DNA from: Paenibacillus sp. URB8-2
GTDB taxonomy: Bacteria; Bacillota; Bacilli; Paenibacillales; Paenibacillaceae
NCBI RefSeq assembly: GCF_013393385.1
Contig: NZ_AP023239.1
Location: 868,001 to 932,000 of the forward strand
Reading direction: 5' to 3'
Length of the DNA: 64,000 nt
A model generated the notes under the pieces. It ran no database searches. It saw nothing but the letters and a program-made list of their open reading frames with translations, and was not told the DNA's origin. Both the position numbers and the translations under genes were made by a program. The stretch's first letter is position 1. Each line of letters opens with the position of its first letter. Below are positions 44,612 through 54,263 of this stretch, in pieces.

Positions 44612-44664
44612 GTTCTTTAAAAAGAACATAAATGTATCTTATAAAGAGAGAATGCTTTTTTCAA
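44612..44664 (-). promoter_or_regulatory. Promoter with SinR-type palindrome before truncated acyltransferase
   Basis: On the minus strand TTGAAA (44664-44659) and TAAGAT (44641-44636) are 17 bases apart. GTTCTTTAAAAAGAAC (44612-44627) lies just downstream of the -10, where a repressor would block transcription. Confidence 0.6.
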
Positions 44665-44810
44665 GCTTATTTATCATAGTTATGAGGTTTGTTGCCGGGG
44701 GCCTGAAAGCAGATAGGGTTATTTGTCGGTCGTATTGCTATTGGAAGATTAAGATGAATGGTGTCTGTGGTATAGTGGAAGCAGGAGTCACAGGACAAAG
44801 GGGGCTTACA

Positions 44811-46232
44811 ATGACGATTTCAACAACGATGATTATCCGGCTGGATATCGAGAAGTCGGTCGCTTCTTTCGGAGATGTCGCTTCCGGAATTGCCGGGGTG
44901 GGCGGGGATATTATCGCCATAGACGTTATCCGCGCAGGCAGGGAGGTAACGACCCGGGACATTACGGTAAATGTGCAGGACGCCGGCAATGTGGAGATCA
45001 TCCGCGTGCTGTCGGGCATGCCGGGGATTAAAGTTGTCAATGTATCCGACCGGACGTTCCTGGCCCATCTTGGCGGCAAAATCGAGGTCACCCCGAAGCT
45101 GCCGATCAAGAACCGCGAGGACCTGTCACAGGTCTATACGCCCGGGGTGGCGCGGGTCAGCATGGCTATCGCGGAGGATAAATCGAAAGCGTATACATTG
45201 ACGATGAAACGCAACACGGTTGCGGTTGTGACGGATGGGACGGCGGTGCTTGGACTGGGAGATATCGGACCGGAAGCGGCCATGCCGGTAATGGAAGGCA
45301 AAGCGATGCTGTTCAAGCAGCTGGCCGGAATCGACGCTTTTCCGCTCTGTCTCGATACGAAAGATCCGGATGAAATCGTCAGAATCGTCAAGGCGGTCGC
45401 CCCCGGCTTCGGCGGCATCAACCTGGAGGATATCTCCTCGCCCCGCTGCTTCGACATTGAGCGGCGGCTGGCGGAGGCGCTTGATATCCCCGTCTTCCAC
45501 GATGATCAGCACGGTACGGCGGTCGTCGTTCTGGCGGGCCTGCTGAACGCGCTCAAAGTGGTCGGCAAGCCGTTTGAGACGGCGCGAATCGTCGTTGCAG
45601 GAATCGGCGCGGCGGGCGTATCCATCTGCAATCTGCTGTTGTCCGCCGGGGCGGGGCATGTCTGCGCGGTGGACAAGGAGGGTATCCTCTGTAAAAACAT
45701 ACCCTACACCAACGAAGAATGGCGGCAGCTTGCCGAATCTACAAATCCGGAAGGGATTACAGGTCTGCTAGGAGAAGCGGTTAAGGGTGCGGATGTGTTC
45801 ATCGGGGTGGCGGGCGCCGGCATCCTGACCGTCGAGCATGTCCAAAGCATGGCCCCGGAGAGCATCATCTTTGCGATGGCCAATCCGATTCCGGAAATTC
45901 AGCCGGAGCTGGCGGAGCCGCATGTGCGCGTTCTGGCGACGGGAAGAAGCGATTATCCGAATCAGATCAACAACGTGCTGTGTTTCCCCGGCATCTTCCG
46001 TGGCGCTCTCGACTGCCGGGCAAGGACCGTCAATCTGGAGATGAAGCTGGCGGCCGCCCAGGCAATCGCAGCGGTGGTTCAGCCCGATGAACTGAACGAG
46101 CTTTATATTATACCCAGCATTTTTAATGAAAAAGTGGTTGAGCACGTACGCGGCGCGGTCATCGAGGCGGCGATCCGGACCGGATCGGCTCGCAGAATAC
46201 CGCCGGATTTTGCGGGATGGCACGAGAAATAA
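44811..46232 (+). CDS. NAD-dependent malic enzyme with N-terminal ACT domain
   Basis: 473 residues from ATG 44811 (AAAGGGGG upstream). An ACT domain (about 5-85, TTMIIRLDIEKSVASFGDVA) precedes the malic enzyme: VYTPGVARVSMAI, GLGDIGPEAAMPVMEGKAMLFK, PVFHDDQHGTAVVVLAGLLNA and the dinucleotide site VVAGIGAAGVSI. Oxidative decarboxylation of malate to pyruvate; the ACT domain suggests allosteric control by a small ligand. TATAGT at 44771 is a possible -10. Complete for the short bacterial MaeB/YtsJ-like class. Confidence 0.93.
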   Translation: MTISTTMIIRLDIEKSVASFGDVASGIAGVGGDIIAIDVIRAGREVTTRDITVNVQDAGNVEIIRVLSGMPGIKVVNVSDRTFLAHLGGKIEVTPKLPIKNREDLSQVYTPGVARVSMAIAEDKSKAYTLTMKRNTVAVVTDGTAVLGLGDIGPEAAMPVMEGKAMLFKQLAGIDAFPLCLDTKDPDEIVRIVKAVAPGFGGINLEDISSPRCFDIERRLAEALDIPVFHDDQHGTAVVVLAGLLNALKVVGKPFETARIVVAGIGAAGVSICNLLLSAGAGHVCAVDKEGILCKNIPYTNEEWRQLAESTNPEGITGLLGEAVKGADVFIGVAGAGILTVEHVQSMAPESIIFAMANPIPEIQPELAEPHVRVLATGRSDYPNQINNVLCFPGIFRGALDCRARTVNLEMKLAAAQAIAAVVQPDELNELYIIPSIFNEKVVEHVRGAVIEAAIRTGSARRIPPDFAGWHEK

Positions 46233-46274
46233 AAAGCGGAACAAATTTGCTTGCGTAAAGGAGATAGAGAATCC

Positions 46275-46478
46275 ATGCACCAACCAGGTTTCTTTTTTTG
46301 GGGCGGGCTTGCGCCTCTCGTTTTTATCGGGTGGCTCGTATCCATTGGATTGGGGATCTATGCGTTTGTTCTGTTCGTTAAACTTGCCCGTAGAGGAATC
46401 GAAGCCTTGGATTTGTATATATACGCTAAAAACCGGGAAATACGCGATCATTATGAATCCGTGAATCGGAAGGATTGA
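46275..46478 (+). CDS. Small single-pass membrane protein
   Basis: 67 residues from ATG 46275 (GGAG about ten bases upstream). One membrane segment (FIGWLVSIGLGIYAFVLFVKL) and a charged tail YAKNREIRDHYESVNRKD. Follows the malic enzyme by 42 bases and precedes a terminator, so both are probably on one transcript. Function not recognised. Confidence 0.65.
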   Translation: MHQPGFFFWGGLAPLVFIGWLVSIGLGIYAFVLFVKLARRGIEALDLYIYAKNREIRDHYESVNRKD

Positions 46479-46514
46479 TGCCCGGAGCGCTATAAAGTGC
46501 TTTGGGGAAAAGAA

Positions 46515-46562
46515 AAAACAGTTAACCCCGTCAGACCAATGCCTGACGGGGTTAACTGTTTT
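46515..46562. terminator. Strong bidirectional terminator
   Basis: AAAACAGTTAACCCCGTCAG pairs perfectly with its complement around an eight-base loop, with A/T tracts on both sides. Shared by the plus-strand malic enzyme unit and the minus-strand acyl-CoA synthetase. Confidence 0.9.
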
Positions 46563-46588
46563 AGAATTGAAAAACCAATCAGCAGGAC

Positions 46589-48199
46589 TTACTCGCTCCC
46601 CGCGCGTTCCCGCGCCCGCAGCTCGACCCGGCGGATTTTGCCCGAGCTTGTCTTCGGGAGGTCGGAGATGAACTCGATTTTACGCGGATATTTGTAAGGA
46701 GCCGTCCATTCCTTGGTATGGGCCTGCAGCTCTTTCACCAGCTCCGGCGAAGCGGCGCTCTCATCCCGCAGAACGATAAAGGCTTTGACTACATGGCCCC
46801 GGACTTCGTCGGGACTGGCTACGACCGCACATTCTTTGACCAAGGGATGCTTCATGAGCGCTTCCTCCACCTCAAAGGGTCCGATCGTGTAGCCGGAGCT
46901 GATAATAATATCGTCGCCGCGGCCCTCGAACCAGAAATAGCCGTCCTCGTCCTTGGATGCCCGGTCGCCGGTAATAAAGTAATCGCCGTGAATGCAGCTC
47001 GCTTTGCGTTCCGGGTCTTTATAGTAGGTCTGGAACAGAGCCGGCATGTTCACATGAACGGCAATGTCGCCGACCTCTCCTGGAGGAAGCGGGATGCCTT
47101 GCTCGTCCACCACTTCGATCATGCCCTGCGCGGTCGCCCGGCCCATCGAGCCGATCCGAATCGGCATGTCCTTCAGCGTACCGATCAGCAGCGTGCTTTC
47201 CGTCTGTCCGTAGCCGTCCCGGATCATGATGTCGAAGTGGCGCTTGAACTCGTTGATGACCTCCTGATTTAGAGGCTCCCCGGCAGATACCGCGCAGCGG
47301 AGGCGGGAAAGGTCATACCGGCCGAGTCCGTCAATTTTGGCCATCAGCCGGTACTCCGTCGGCGTACAGCACAGGACGTGGATATCCCGGTCCTGAATCA
47401 ACTGCAAATACCGGTTCGGATGAAAAGCCCCGTTGTAGATAAATCCGGTGGCACCGTTGCCGAGCACGGACAGGAACGGGCTCCAGATCCACTTTTGCCA
47501 GCCGGGAGCGGCCGTGGCCCATACCGTATCCGATTCCTGGATGTCGAGCCACAGCGAGGTGATGCGCAAATGCGCGTAGCCCCATCCGTGGGTATGAACG
47601 ACCGCCTTCGGGTTGCCGGTGGTGCCAGAAGTGTAGGCGAGGATCGCCATATCGTCCCGGCCGGTGGGAGCGGCGGCATAGGTATCCGGCCGTCCTTCCA
47701 TCAGTTCCTCCAGGTTCAGCCAGCCGTCTTCGGCTTCGCCGGCGCCATCGGATACCGAGAGGCGGAAATCGAGAGCCGGAAGATCCTCCGCAATTTTATT
47801 CACTTCTCCCGTAACCTCCGACCAGCAGATCACCGCTCTGGCTTCGGAGTGGCGGAGGCGGTAGGCCAGATCCTTCGCGCGCAGCATTTCGGAAGAAGGA
47901 ATGATGACGAGCCCGAGCTTCAGGCACGCCAGATAGATCACATAGGCGATGATTCGGCGCGGAACCATAACGAGAACCCGGTCGCCCTGGCGCAGTCCAA
48001 GCTCAGCCAGACCTCCGGCCAGCCGATTGGCCCGCTTCAGCAGTTCGCCATACGTAATTTCCACATACTCGCCTTTGTCGCTTAACCATTTCAGCGCAAG
48101 CTTGCCGGAAGGATGGCGTTCCATCTCCGACGTCATATTGTAACGCTCCGGAGCTATCCATTGCTCATTATCCAATACCAACATCTCCTTTATAGGCAC
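46589..48199 (-). CDS. AMP-forming acyl-CoA synthetase (AcsA/medium-chain type)
   Basis: 536 residues to the ATG at 48199; the AAAGGAG lies inside this frame, so a TTG at 48175 is a likely true start. ANL-family motifs: AYTSGTTGNPKAVVH (P-loop), DGYGQTESTLLIG, FITGDRASKDEDGYFWFEGRGDDIIISSGY and the catalytic Lys in PKTSSGKIRR. WKWSPFLSVLGNG-like region is typical of acetyl/medium-chain acyl-CoA synthetases. Monocistronic, ending at the strong terminator. The exact acid used is not clear. Confidence 0.9.
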   Translation of the reverse strand: MPIKEMLVLDNEQWIAPERYNMTSEMERHPSGKLALKWLSDKGEYVEITYGELLKRANRLAGGLAELGLRQGDRVLVMVPRRIIAYVIYLACLKLGLVIIPSSEMLRAKDLAYRLRHSEARAVICWSEVTGEVNKIAEDLPALDFRLSVSDGAGEAEDGWLNLEELMEGRPDTYAAAPTGRDDMAILAYTSGTTGNPKAVVHTHGWGYAHLRITSLWLDIQESDTVWATAAPGWQKWIWSPFLSVLGNGATGFIYNGAFHPNRYLQLIQDRDIHVLCCTPTEYRLMAKIDGLGRYDLSRLRCAVSAGEPLNQEVINEFKRHFDIMIRDGYGQTESTLLIGTLKDMPIRIGSMGRATAQGMIEVVDEQGIPLPPGEVGDIAVHVNMPALFQTYYKDPERKASCIHGDYFITGDRASKDEDGYFWFEGRGDDIIISSGYTIGPFEVEEALMKHPLVKECAVVASPDEVRGHVVKAFIVLRDESAASPELVKELQAHTKEWTAPYKYPRKIEFISDLPKTSSGKIRRVELRARERAGSE

Positions 48200-48341
48200 A
48201 AGGCGTCTTCACTCATCAAAGTATATTTGTTCTCTCCTATTGTAGCATGAACTCTTAGTACCAGATGCTAAATTTGATGTCAATATAAAAAAATTCTTGG
48301 TGCAGCTATCCTAGATTCGGACTTTATAAATAACGAATGTT

Positions 48342-48374
48342 GTTCTTTATAAAGTAAATCAAAGGTGATAAATT
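48342..48374 (+). promoter_or_regulatory. SinR-type box and -10 element before the acyl-CoA ligase operon
   Basis: GTTCTTTATAAAGTAA (48342-48357) and TAAATT (48369-48374), 27 bases from start to start. The same geometry recurs at 51265 and 56699. A normal -35 hexamer is lacking. Confidence 0.6.
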
Positions 48375-48418
48375 AGATACAAGTCCGAATAATCCATTGT
48401 GCATTGGGGGCACGGATC

Positions 48419-50179
48419 ATGGAGAATACGCAAGAGTTCAACAGGGATACAGTTTTCGAATTGCTTAAGAAGCGGGCGGCCTATGCCCCCCGCGATATTG
48501 CCTACAGTTTCCCGGAATGGGAGCAGCATTATACCTGGTCCGACATGTGGGAGAACGCCGCCGTTCTGGCAAAAGGCTTTTTGCGCCTGGGAGTGAAAAA
48601 GGGCGACCGGATCGCGCTGCTCATGCAGGGAAGGATTGAAATGATCCTTGCCATGTTCGGAGCGGCTTGTATCGGCGCCATTGTCGTTCCGCTTAACGCT
48701 TATTCCAAAAAAGATGAGCTTCAGGGCTATCTGGACGATTCAAAGCCTGAACTGCTGATTATTGGAACAGAAGGGCATGGCCACCACTATCCCACGCTTG
48801 TCCGGGAAATGTTCGCGGAATCGGATAAGGAACGCCCGTGGATTCCCGCCCATGTGTTCGTGGTGGGCCGCGAAGAGGAGGCCGAACTCCCTTTTCTTCC
48901 TTTTTCGGATCTGTATGCGCTGGCCGGCCAGATACGGGAAGAAGAGTTTGTGGAAGTGTGTGCAGCCGTGCGATGCAAAGATCCGCTTATTCTTCTGTAT
49001 ACCTCGGGAACGACCGGACGGCCCAAGGGGGTTCTTCGTTCGACCTCCTCCTTCCTGGTATCGGACGGCGGCTCCGCACAGCGCGGCAAAATGGCTGAAT
49101 GGCTTACCCGTCTAAGCGACCGCATGATCCGGAGATTTTCGCTCATGAACCTGCTTCCGCTGTACCATCTGGGCGGCTTTGCCTCCATATTTACCGGGCT
49201 TAAAGCCTGCAATATCCGGATTGTCATGCTCAGCCACTTTAATCCTGTGAGCGCTTTATCGGCGGTGGAGCGGGAGAGGTGCTCGATCCTGTCGGGAACT
49301 CCATTTATGATTCAGCACATGCTTGCCGTCCCGGGACGGGAGGGATACAATTTGTCGTCACTACTGGGCGTCGTGTTTACGTCGTCGGCGGTAAATGGCT
49401 CTTTGCTGAAAAATATGATCCATGATCCTCAACTGAAGCTGGTCTTCTTCATGGTCAGCTACGGTTCGTCCGAAGCGGGATCGGTATCCAACGGCGTCTG
49501 CTTTGTGAACCGCAGAAAGAATGCGGCGTGGTCCATGTTGTTCAGACTGTTGAATTACTCCAATCTGCTCAGCGGGCGCATCGATCCCGGCGAATTTGAA
49601 GACGGAGACTGCAGCCTCGGGGGAAAGGTCGACCGCGGGGTTCAAGTTCGGATCGTGCATCCGGAGACGGGGGCCGTTCTTTCCTGCCTCGAACAAGGCG
49701 AAATTCAAATCCGGAGCCACCGGGTCATGCGCTATTTCAAGGAGAACCAAGCCTGCTGTTCTTTCACGGAGGACGGCTGGTACAAATCCGGGGATTTGGG
49801 CTTTTTGGATGACAGGGGCCATCTGAAAATCACCGCCAGAATGAAACGCATCATCTCGCGGGGCGGGGAAAAAATATGTCCGGTTGAAATCGAAAACGTC
49901 CTCATGAATCATAAGGACGTAAGCGCGGCTATGGTGGTCGGCATTCCCGATGAGCTGTACGGGGAACTCGTCTGCGCCTGCGTAATCGGGAAAAAAGGGG
50001 CGAATCTGACCGAGGAACGGCTGCGGATGGAGATTACGCCGCATTTGTCGGCCTTCAAGATTCCCCGGTATTTTGTGTTCCTTGACGAGCTCCCGCTGTC
50101 GCCGACAGGGAAGCTTGCGGTTCCCGCCATTCAGGGACTTGCTCTGGAACGGATAGGAGAGCTTAGGAAAAATGCGTAG
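48419..50179 (+). CDS. AMP-dependent acyl-CoA ligase
   Basis: 586 residues from ATG 48419 (a TTG at 48404 is in frame). ANL motifs: LLYTSGTTGRPKGVLRS, SYGSSEAGS, WYKSGDLGFLDDRGHLKITARMKRIISRGGEKICPVEIE and the catalytic Lys in LSPTGKLAVP. It resembles long/medium-chain fatty acid or O-succinylbenzoate-type ligases and differs from the AcsA-like enzyme at 46589. The membrane acyltransferase gene overlaps its 3' end by eight bases, so activation and transfer of an acyl group are likely coupled. Acceptor unknown; polysaccharide or the lasso peptide are candidates. Confidence 0.88.
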   Translation: MENTQEFNRDTVFELLKKRAAYAPRDIAYSFPEWEQHYTWSDMWENAAVLAKGFLRLGVKKGDRIALLMQGRIEMILAMFGAACIGAIVVPLNAYSKKDELQGYLDDSKPELLIIGTEGHGHHYPTLVREMFAESDKERPWIPAHVFVVGREEEAELPFLPFSDLYALAGQIREEEFVEVCAAVRCKDPLILLYTSGTTGRPKGVLRSTSSFLVSDGGSAQRGKMAEWLTRLSDRMIRRFSLMNLLPLYHLGGFASIFTGLKACNIRIVMLSHFNPVSALSAVERERCSILSGTPFMIQHMLAVPGREGYNLSSLLGVVFTSSAVNGSLLKNMIHDPQLKLVFFMVSYGSSEAGSVSNGVCFVNRRKNAAWSMLFRLLNYSNLLSGRIDPGEFEDGDCSLGGKVDRGVQVRIVHPETGAVLSCLEQGEIQIRSHRVMRYFKENQACCSFTEDGWYKSGDLGFLDDRGHLKITARMKRIISRGGEKICPVEIENVLMNHKDVSAAMVVGIPDELYGELVCACVIGKKGANLTEERLRMEITPHLSAFKIPRYFVFLDELPLSPTGKLAVPAIQGLALERIGELRKNA

Positions 50180-51248
50180 ATACTACCCCGGGATCACGAT
50201 ATTCAAGCTCGCCGGCTCGCTGATAGTGCTGATCGCGCATGTAATGTTGTTCCGGTATTTCGGTGAGATGCCGAATGGGCAGATGAATTATATTTTTAAC
50301 GCCATGAAAGTCATTGTGCCCTGCTTTTATATGATTTCCGGGTTTTTGGCTTATCGGGGGTGGTCCGGGGCCGAAAATCCAGCCGCCTATGTACGCAAGT
50401 ACCTGACCCGGATTTTAGTGGTCTACGGTTTCTTTTGTCTCATCTTTGCCGGGGAGTTTGTCGTTCCGGCTTTGATCAGGGGAGGTTTAACGGCGTCCAA
50501 CCTTTTTTTGCAGGCCAAAATAATGGCGGCGATGTTCCTGCTGAACGGACCCTTTATCCAGCTGTGGTTTATTCCGCCGCTTATGTTCGGGATGCTGCTG
50601 GCTTACTTTCTATTCCGAAGAACATCTCTTCGGGCTGCGGCCGTCCTGACCTTGCTTGGATTTCTGCTCGCTCAAACGTTATTCGGTACGCTCCGTGCGA
50701 TTCTGGACGCTATAACGGGCGGCATCCCCTTTTTGGACACGGATTACGGCGGGTATTTGGAGCTCTTCGCCGAGCGTTATCTGGGCTACGGTCTTACGTT
50801 CGTAACGGCGGGAGCTTTCATCGCCAAATATGAAGAACGGTTTTTGCGGCTGGGTGCAAGGTTCTTTCTCGTTCCGGCTGCAGTGCTTACTCTTATTGAA
50901 ACGCTGCTTCTTATGCTTGGAGCCAAGTGGACCCCTGATTATTCTTTGGCCTTTTGCATGATTCCGAATACCGTCCTGTTCTTTTATGGAGTGCTTCGCA
51001 TCAAGAGCCGCTCTATCCAGGCCTATCACTCGACTATCAATCTATTCAGTATGGTGACCTTTTTCGGCCATATTCCTTTCATTCAGATCAACCTTTTGCT
51101 GTTGAAATGGGATGTCGCCAGATTGGAGATTACCCGGGGATGGATCGTGCTGCTGATTACGCTGCTGGAATGTCTGGCAGGAACGCTGATACTGGCATTA
51201 AGCAAGAGACAAGCGGCCTGGAGCCGTCAAAGAGACCCGTACTCTTAA
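50172..51248 (+). CDS. Acyltransferase-3 family membrane protein
   Basis: 358 residues with about ten membrane segments. The opening ITIFKLAGSLIVLIAHVMLFRYFG followed by YMISGFLAYRG, then VRKYLTRILVVYGFF, matches acyltransferase-3 enzymes of the polysaccharide O-acetylase type; the conserved His in LIAHV is present. Start ATG 50172 lies inside the ligase gene. Together with the ligase it forms a two-gene unit ahead of the lasso peptide cyclase gene. Extracytoplasmic O-acylation of exopolysaccharide is the standard role; acylation of another product is speculative. Confidence 0.8.
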   Translation: MRRYYPGITIFKLAGSLIVLIAHVMLFRYFGEMPNGQMNYIFNAMKVIVPCFYMISGFLAYRGWSGAENPAAYVRKYLTRILVVYGFFCLIFAGEFVVPALIRGGLTASNLFLQAKIMAAMFLLNGPFIQLWFIPPLMFGMLLAYFLFRRTSLRAAAVLTLLGFLLAQTLFGTLRAILDAITGGIPFLDTDYGGYLELFAERYLGYGLTFVTAGAFIAKYEERFLRLGARFFLVPAAVLTLIETLLLMLGAKWTPDYSLAFCMIPNTVLFFYGVLRIKSRSIQAYHSTINLFSMVTFFGHIPFIQINLLLLKWDVARLEITRGWIVLLITLLECLAGTLILALSKRQAAWSRQRDPYS

Positions 51249-51264
51249 TATTTTTGAAGAGTTT

Positions 51265-51297
51265 GTTCTTTATTAAGCACGGAAAAGATGGTAAATT
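51265..51297 (+). promoter_or_regulatory. SinR-type box and -10 element before the lasso cyclase gene
   Basis: GTTCTTTATTAAGCAC (51265-51280) and TAAATT (51292-51297), again 27 bases from start to start. Confidence 0.6.
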
Positions 51298-51381
51298 AAA
51301 AACAAATCTAAGCTGCTTGCAGCCTGCGCTGCCGGCATCATTTACATGCAGGAGCATTAAGATGAGATTTGGAGGGACAGG

Positions 51382-53349
51382 ATGGGTGCGATCAGCGGGA
51401 TTTACATGTTTGGAAGCGATACGAATGCCGCCCCGGCCGGCTCGTCCATTTTCGGGAAATTGAAAGCCTACTCCTTTAACCGGACAGGAGAATGGGTGGA
51501 TCAATCCGTGCATCTGGGCTGCGGAATTCTATACAACACGCCTGAATCGAAAATGGAAGAGCTGCCGCGCTGCAATGACAATGGCGCCTTGGTCATTACG
51601 GCGGATGCAATTATTGACAACCGGGCTGAGCTGCTGGAACAATTCAACCTGCAACCTGGTGACCCGGCAGTTGTGACCGACAGCGAACTGATTATCCGGG
51701 CATACGAAACTTGGGGACATGCCTGTCCCGGGCATCTTATCGGCGATTACGCATTTGCGATTTGGGATATCGGCAAGCAGGAGCTGTTTATCGCGCGTGA
51801 CGCCATGGGATCAAGGACCTTGTACTATACCTGTGAGGACGGTTATTTTTCCTTTTGCACAGTAGAGAAGCCATTATTGGGTCTGTTCGGCAAGCGGGCC
51901 GAGTTGGATGAGAAATGGATTACCGATTTTTTATCGATAGACGGAATTCAACATGAACTGGAATGCGAAGGAACTGTTTACCGGGGGATCAGCCAGCTGC
52001 CGCCCGCCCATTATGGAATAGTCAATGCTATGGGTTTGGTCAAAAAGCGGTATTGGGAGCCGTTAAGGGACATTAAGCCGATCGTTTTTGGCAGTGATGA
52101 AGAGTATGTTGAAGCCTTTAACCGGTGTTTCTCGGAAGCGGTATCGTGCCGGCTGAGAAGCCTGGGCGAGACGGGGATTTTTCTGAGCGGCGGGATGGAT
52201 TCCGGTTCGATTGCCTCTGTTGCTGCTCCCCAATTAGCCGATAAGGGGAAAAAGCTGTATGGATTCACATCCGTTCCGGTGCCCGGGTTCAGCGAGCAGC
52301 CGTCCGGAACGGCAATCTATAATGAATCCCGTGAAGTCGAGCTTATCGCACAGGCTTACCCTAACATTGATATCACTTACGGGAGCTTTGCTGAAAAAAA
52401 TTGCCTGACCGATGCCGATGAATTGCTTCGAATCTTTGAGCAGCCTTATAAAATTTTTCAAAACATGACATGGTATCATTCGTTCTTAAAGATGGCCGCC
52501 AAAAGAAATTGTACGGTGATGCTGAACGGCCAGACTGGGAACAGTACCATCTCGTATGGCAATTTCGGGGTTCAATTGGCGACGCTGTATAGAAAAGGGA
52601 GAATCGCCGCGGCGGCCAGGGAAATTTATGAATTCAGCAAATTGGCGAATGCGCCGGTGAGGAAAGTGCTGAAAAGCGCGATTCCCGTAGTCATGCCGTA
52701 CCGTTTGAAAGTTTGGAAGAACCGGAGGCAGCTTCGGGAGTTTGACCGTTTTGAGAATATGGTGGTGAAAAGGTCGCTGATCCAAAAATGGGATGTAATC
52801 AGCGGGCTCGACCGGATTGGAGCCAATACGCCGATCAGCCGTTTTCCGGATTATGAGGAGGATCGAAAGTCGAGAACCAGTCCTCTGCCGTTTGCGCACA
52901 TCGGAGCGGTGGAGACCAAATTATCGCTGGCTAATGGAATTACGATCCGTGATCCCTCCCGGGATAAACGCGTCTTCGAATTCTGCATGGCCATTCCATC
53001 CGAACAATTTGTGCGGAATGGTCAGGATAGATATTTGCTGCGGCGGGCCATGAAAGGGATACTTCCGGACCCGATCCGGCTGAATATCCGGACCAAAGGG
53101 CTTCAAAGCGCGGATTGGATCTATAGGCTGGCTCCGCAGTGGCCCGAGGTTCTCGACGAAGCCGAGAGGGTCCTGGAGCAAGGCGATCTAGAGCCATACG
53201 TGGACAAGGATAAGCTGAGGGAGAAGCTTGCCAAGGCCAGCCGGGACATAAACAAGAATGAGGAAAATCTAATCCGGTCTATAGTGATTACCGTCATTTT
53301 CTCCAGATTTATAGCAGCATTTAATCCGACACCCGAGGTGGTAAAATGA
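51382..53349 (+). CDS. Lasso peptide macrolactam synthetase (asparagine synthetase-like, C protein)
   Basis: 655 residues. The N-terminal half is a class II glutamine amidotransferase-like domain that lacks the catalytic Cys2 (MGAISGIYMFG), so it cannot hydrolyse glutamine. The C-terminal half is an asparagine synthase domain with the ATP pyrophosphatase loop FLSGGMDSGSIAS (near residue 269). This is the pattern of lasso-cyclising C proteins, which adenylate an Asp/Glu side chain and close the ring. RBS TTGGAGGG. It overlaps the kinase gene by four bases (ATGA), and the precursor lies further downstream. A nearby gene set of paeninodin type supports the call. Confidence 0.87.
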   Translation: MGAISGIYMFGSDTNAAPAGSSIFGKLKAYSFNRTGEWVDQSVHLGCGILYNTPESKMEELPRCNDNGALVITADAIIDNRAELLEQFNLQPGDPAVVTDSELIIRAYETWGHACPGHLIGDYAFAIWDIGKQELFIARDAMGSRTLYYTCEDGYFSFCTVEKPLLGLFGKRAELDEKWITDFLSIDGIQHELECEGTVYRGISQLPPAHYGIVNAMGLVKKRYWEPLRDIKPIVFGSDEEYVEAFNRCFSEAVSCRLRSLGETGIFLSGGMDSGSIASVAAPQLADKGKKLYGFTSVPVPGFSEQPSGTAIYNESREVELIAQAYPNIDITYGSFAEKNCLTDADELLRIFEQPYKIFQNMTWYHSFLKMAAKRNCTVMLNGQTGNSTISYGNFGVQLATLYRKGRIAAAAREIYEFSKLANAPVRKVLKSAIPVVMPYRLKVWKNRRQLREFDRFENMVVKRSLIQKWDVISGLDRIGANTPISRFPDYEEDRKSRTSPLPFAHIGAVETKLSLANGITIRDPSRDKRVFEFCMAIPSEQFVRNGQDRYLLRRAMKGILPDPIRLNIRTKGLQSADWIYRLAPQWPEVLDEAERVLEQGDLEPYVDKDKLREKLAKASRDINKNEENLIRSIVITVIFSRFIAAFNPTPEVVK

Positions 53350-54263
53350 GCGGTCCTGATTTCCGGTTTCGTTATAAAGCGTTTGGATTGAATATCGCTT
53401 CCAATTTCCTGATCGAAGGCCTGCTGCCGGCGGACGGCGAACCTGAAGTCTATATCAAGGAGGGAAAGGTGCCCGTCGACTTGCCCGGTCCTCCGAATTC
53501 TTATGGATACACTAGAGTCGGCACAGACGGATTTGCTTTCCGCGTCAAGGACATCGGCACATTTCTCGTTACGGACGGCACACAGATCATCGCAGAACGA
53601 AGTGAAGGCTGCGAACCGGGAGCCCATGTTCTATTCATCCTTGGAACCTGTATAGGAGTGCTCTTGTTCCAGCGCGGCCTGCTTCCGGTCCACGGCGGCG
53701 CATTGGCGCTGGAAGGGAAGCATATCATCGTAACCGGGCATTCCGGTGCGGGCAAATCTACGCTGACAGCGGCATTGACCAAGCGCGGCTGCGCTTTTTT
53801 AGCCGATGATATCGCGGCGCTCCAAGAGGACGAAAGGGGAGAGCCGTGGATTGTGCCCTCTTTCCCAAGACAAAAGCTGTGGCGGGATACGGCCGAGCAG
53901 ATTTATGGCAGTGTTGATTCATTGGACCGGATTCCGGGTATACGGGATAAGTATCATGTTTCGATGGACGGCGGATTTATTGAGGTTCCCCAAAGGCTGG
54001 ACGCCCTCTTTGAATTGTCCACGCATCCGGGTTCCGAGGTGATCGTCTCCGAGGTGAAAGGTCCGGAAAAGCTGATGGTTATACTACGGAATATCTATCG
54101 CTCCGAGTTCATCGAGCTTATGGGGAAACAGGGTGAGCATTTTATGCGATGTTCCGCGCTTGCCGCAGCGATTCGTGTTTTTCATATCGAACGACCAGAG
54201 AATGGTTTTACAGTGGATGAACAAATCAAGGGCATAATTCATAAATTAAACGGAATTTTATAG
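53346..54263 (+). CDS. HPr kinase-like lasso precursor kinase (PadeK/ThcoK type)
   Basis: 305 residues. The N-terminal ~110 residues are a beta-rich region; then HGGALALEGKHIIVTGHSGAGKSTLTAAL with the Walker A GHSGAGKST, FLADDIAAL with the acidic pair, and a C-terminal domain with HPrK/P-like traits. Paeninodin-type clusters contain kinases of this family that phosphorylate the side chain of the C-terminal Ser of the precursor. Here the precursor ends in Ser, as expected for such a substrate. Translationally coupled to the cyclase gene. A three-codon frame with GGAGG follows its stop. Confidence 0.85.
   Translation: MSGPDFRFRYKAFGLNIASNFLIEGLLPADGEPEVYIKEGKVPVDLPGPPNSYGYTRVGTDGFAFRVKDIGTFLVTDGTQIIAERSEGCEPGAHVLFILGTCIGVLLFQRGLLPVHGGALALEGKHIIVTGHSGAGKSTLTAALTKRGCAFLADDIAALQEDERGEPWIVPSFPRQKLWRDTAEQIYGSVDSLDRIPGIRDKYHVSMDGGFIEVPQRLDALFELSTHPGSEVIVSEVKGPEKLMVILRNIYRSEFIELMGKQGEHFMRCSALAAAIRVFHIERPENGFTVDEQIKGIIHKLNGIL

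Noticed and set aside
46589..50179. The two acyl-CoA ligases as a recent tandem duplication
   Set aside because: They differ throughout outside the shared ANL motifs and belong to different subgroups; they are divergent in orientation.
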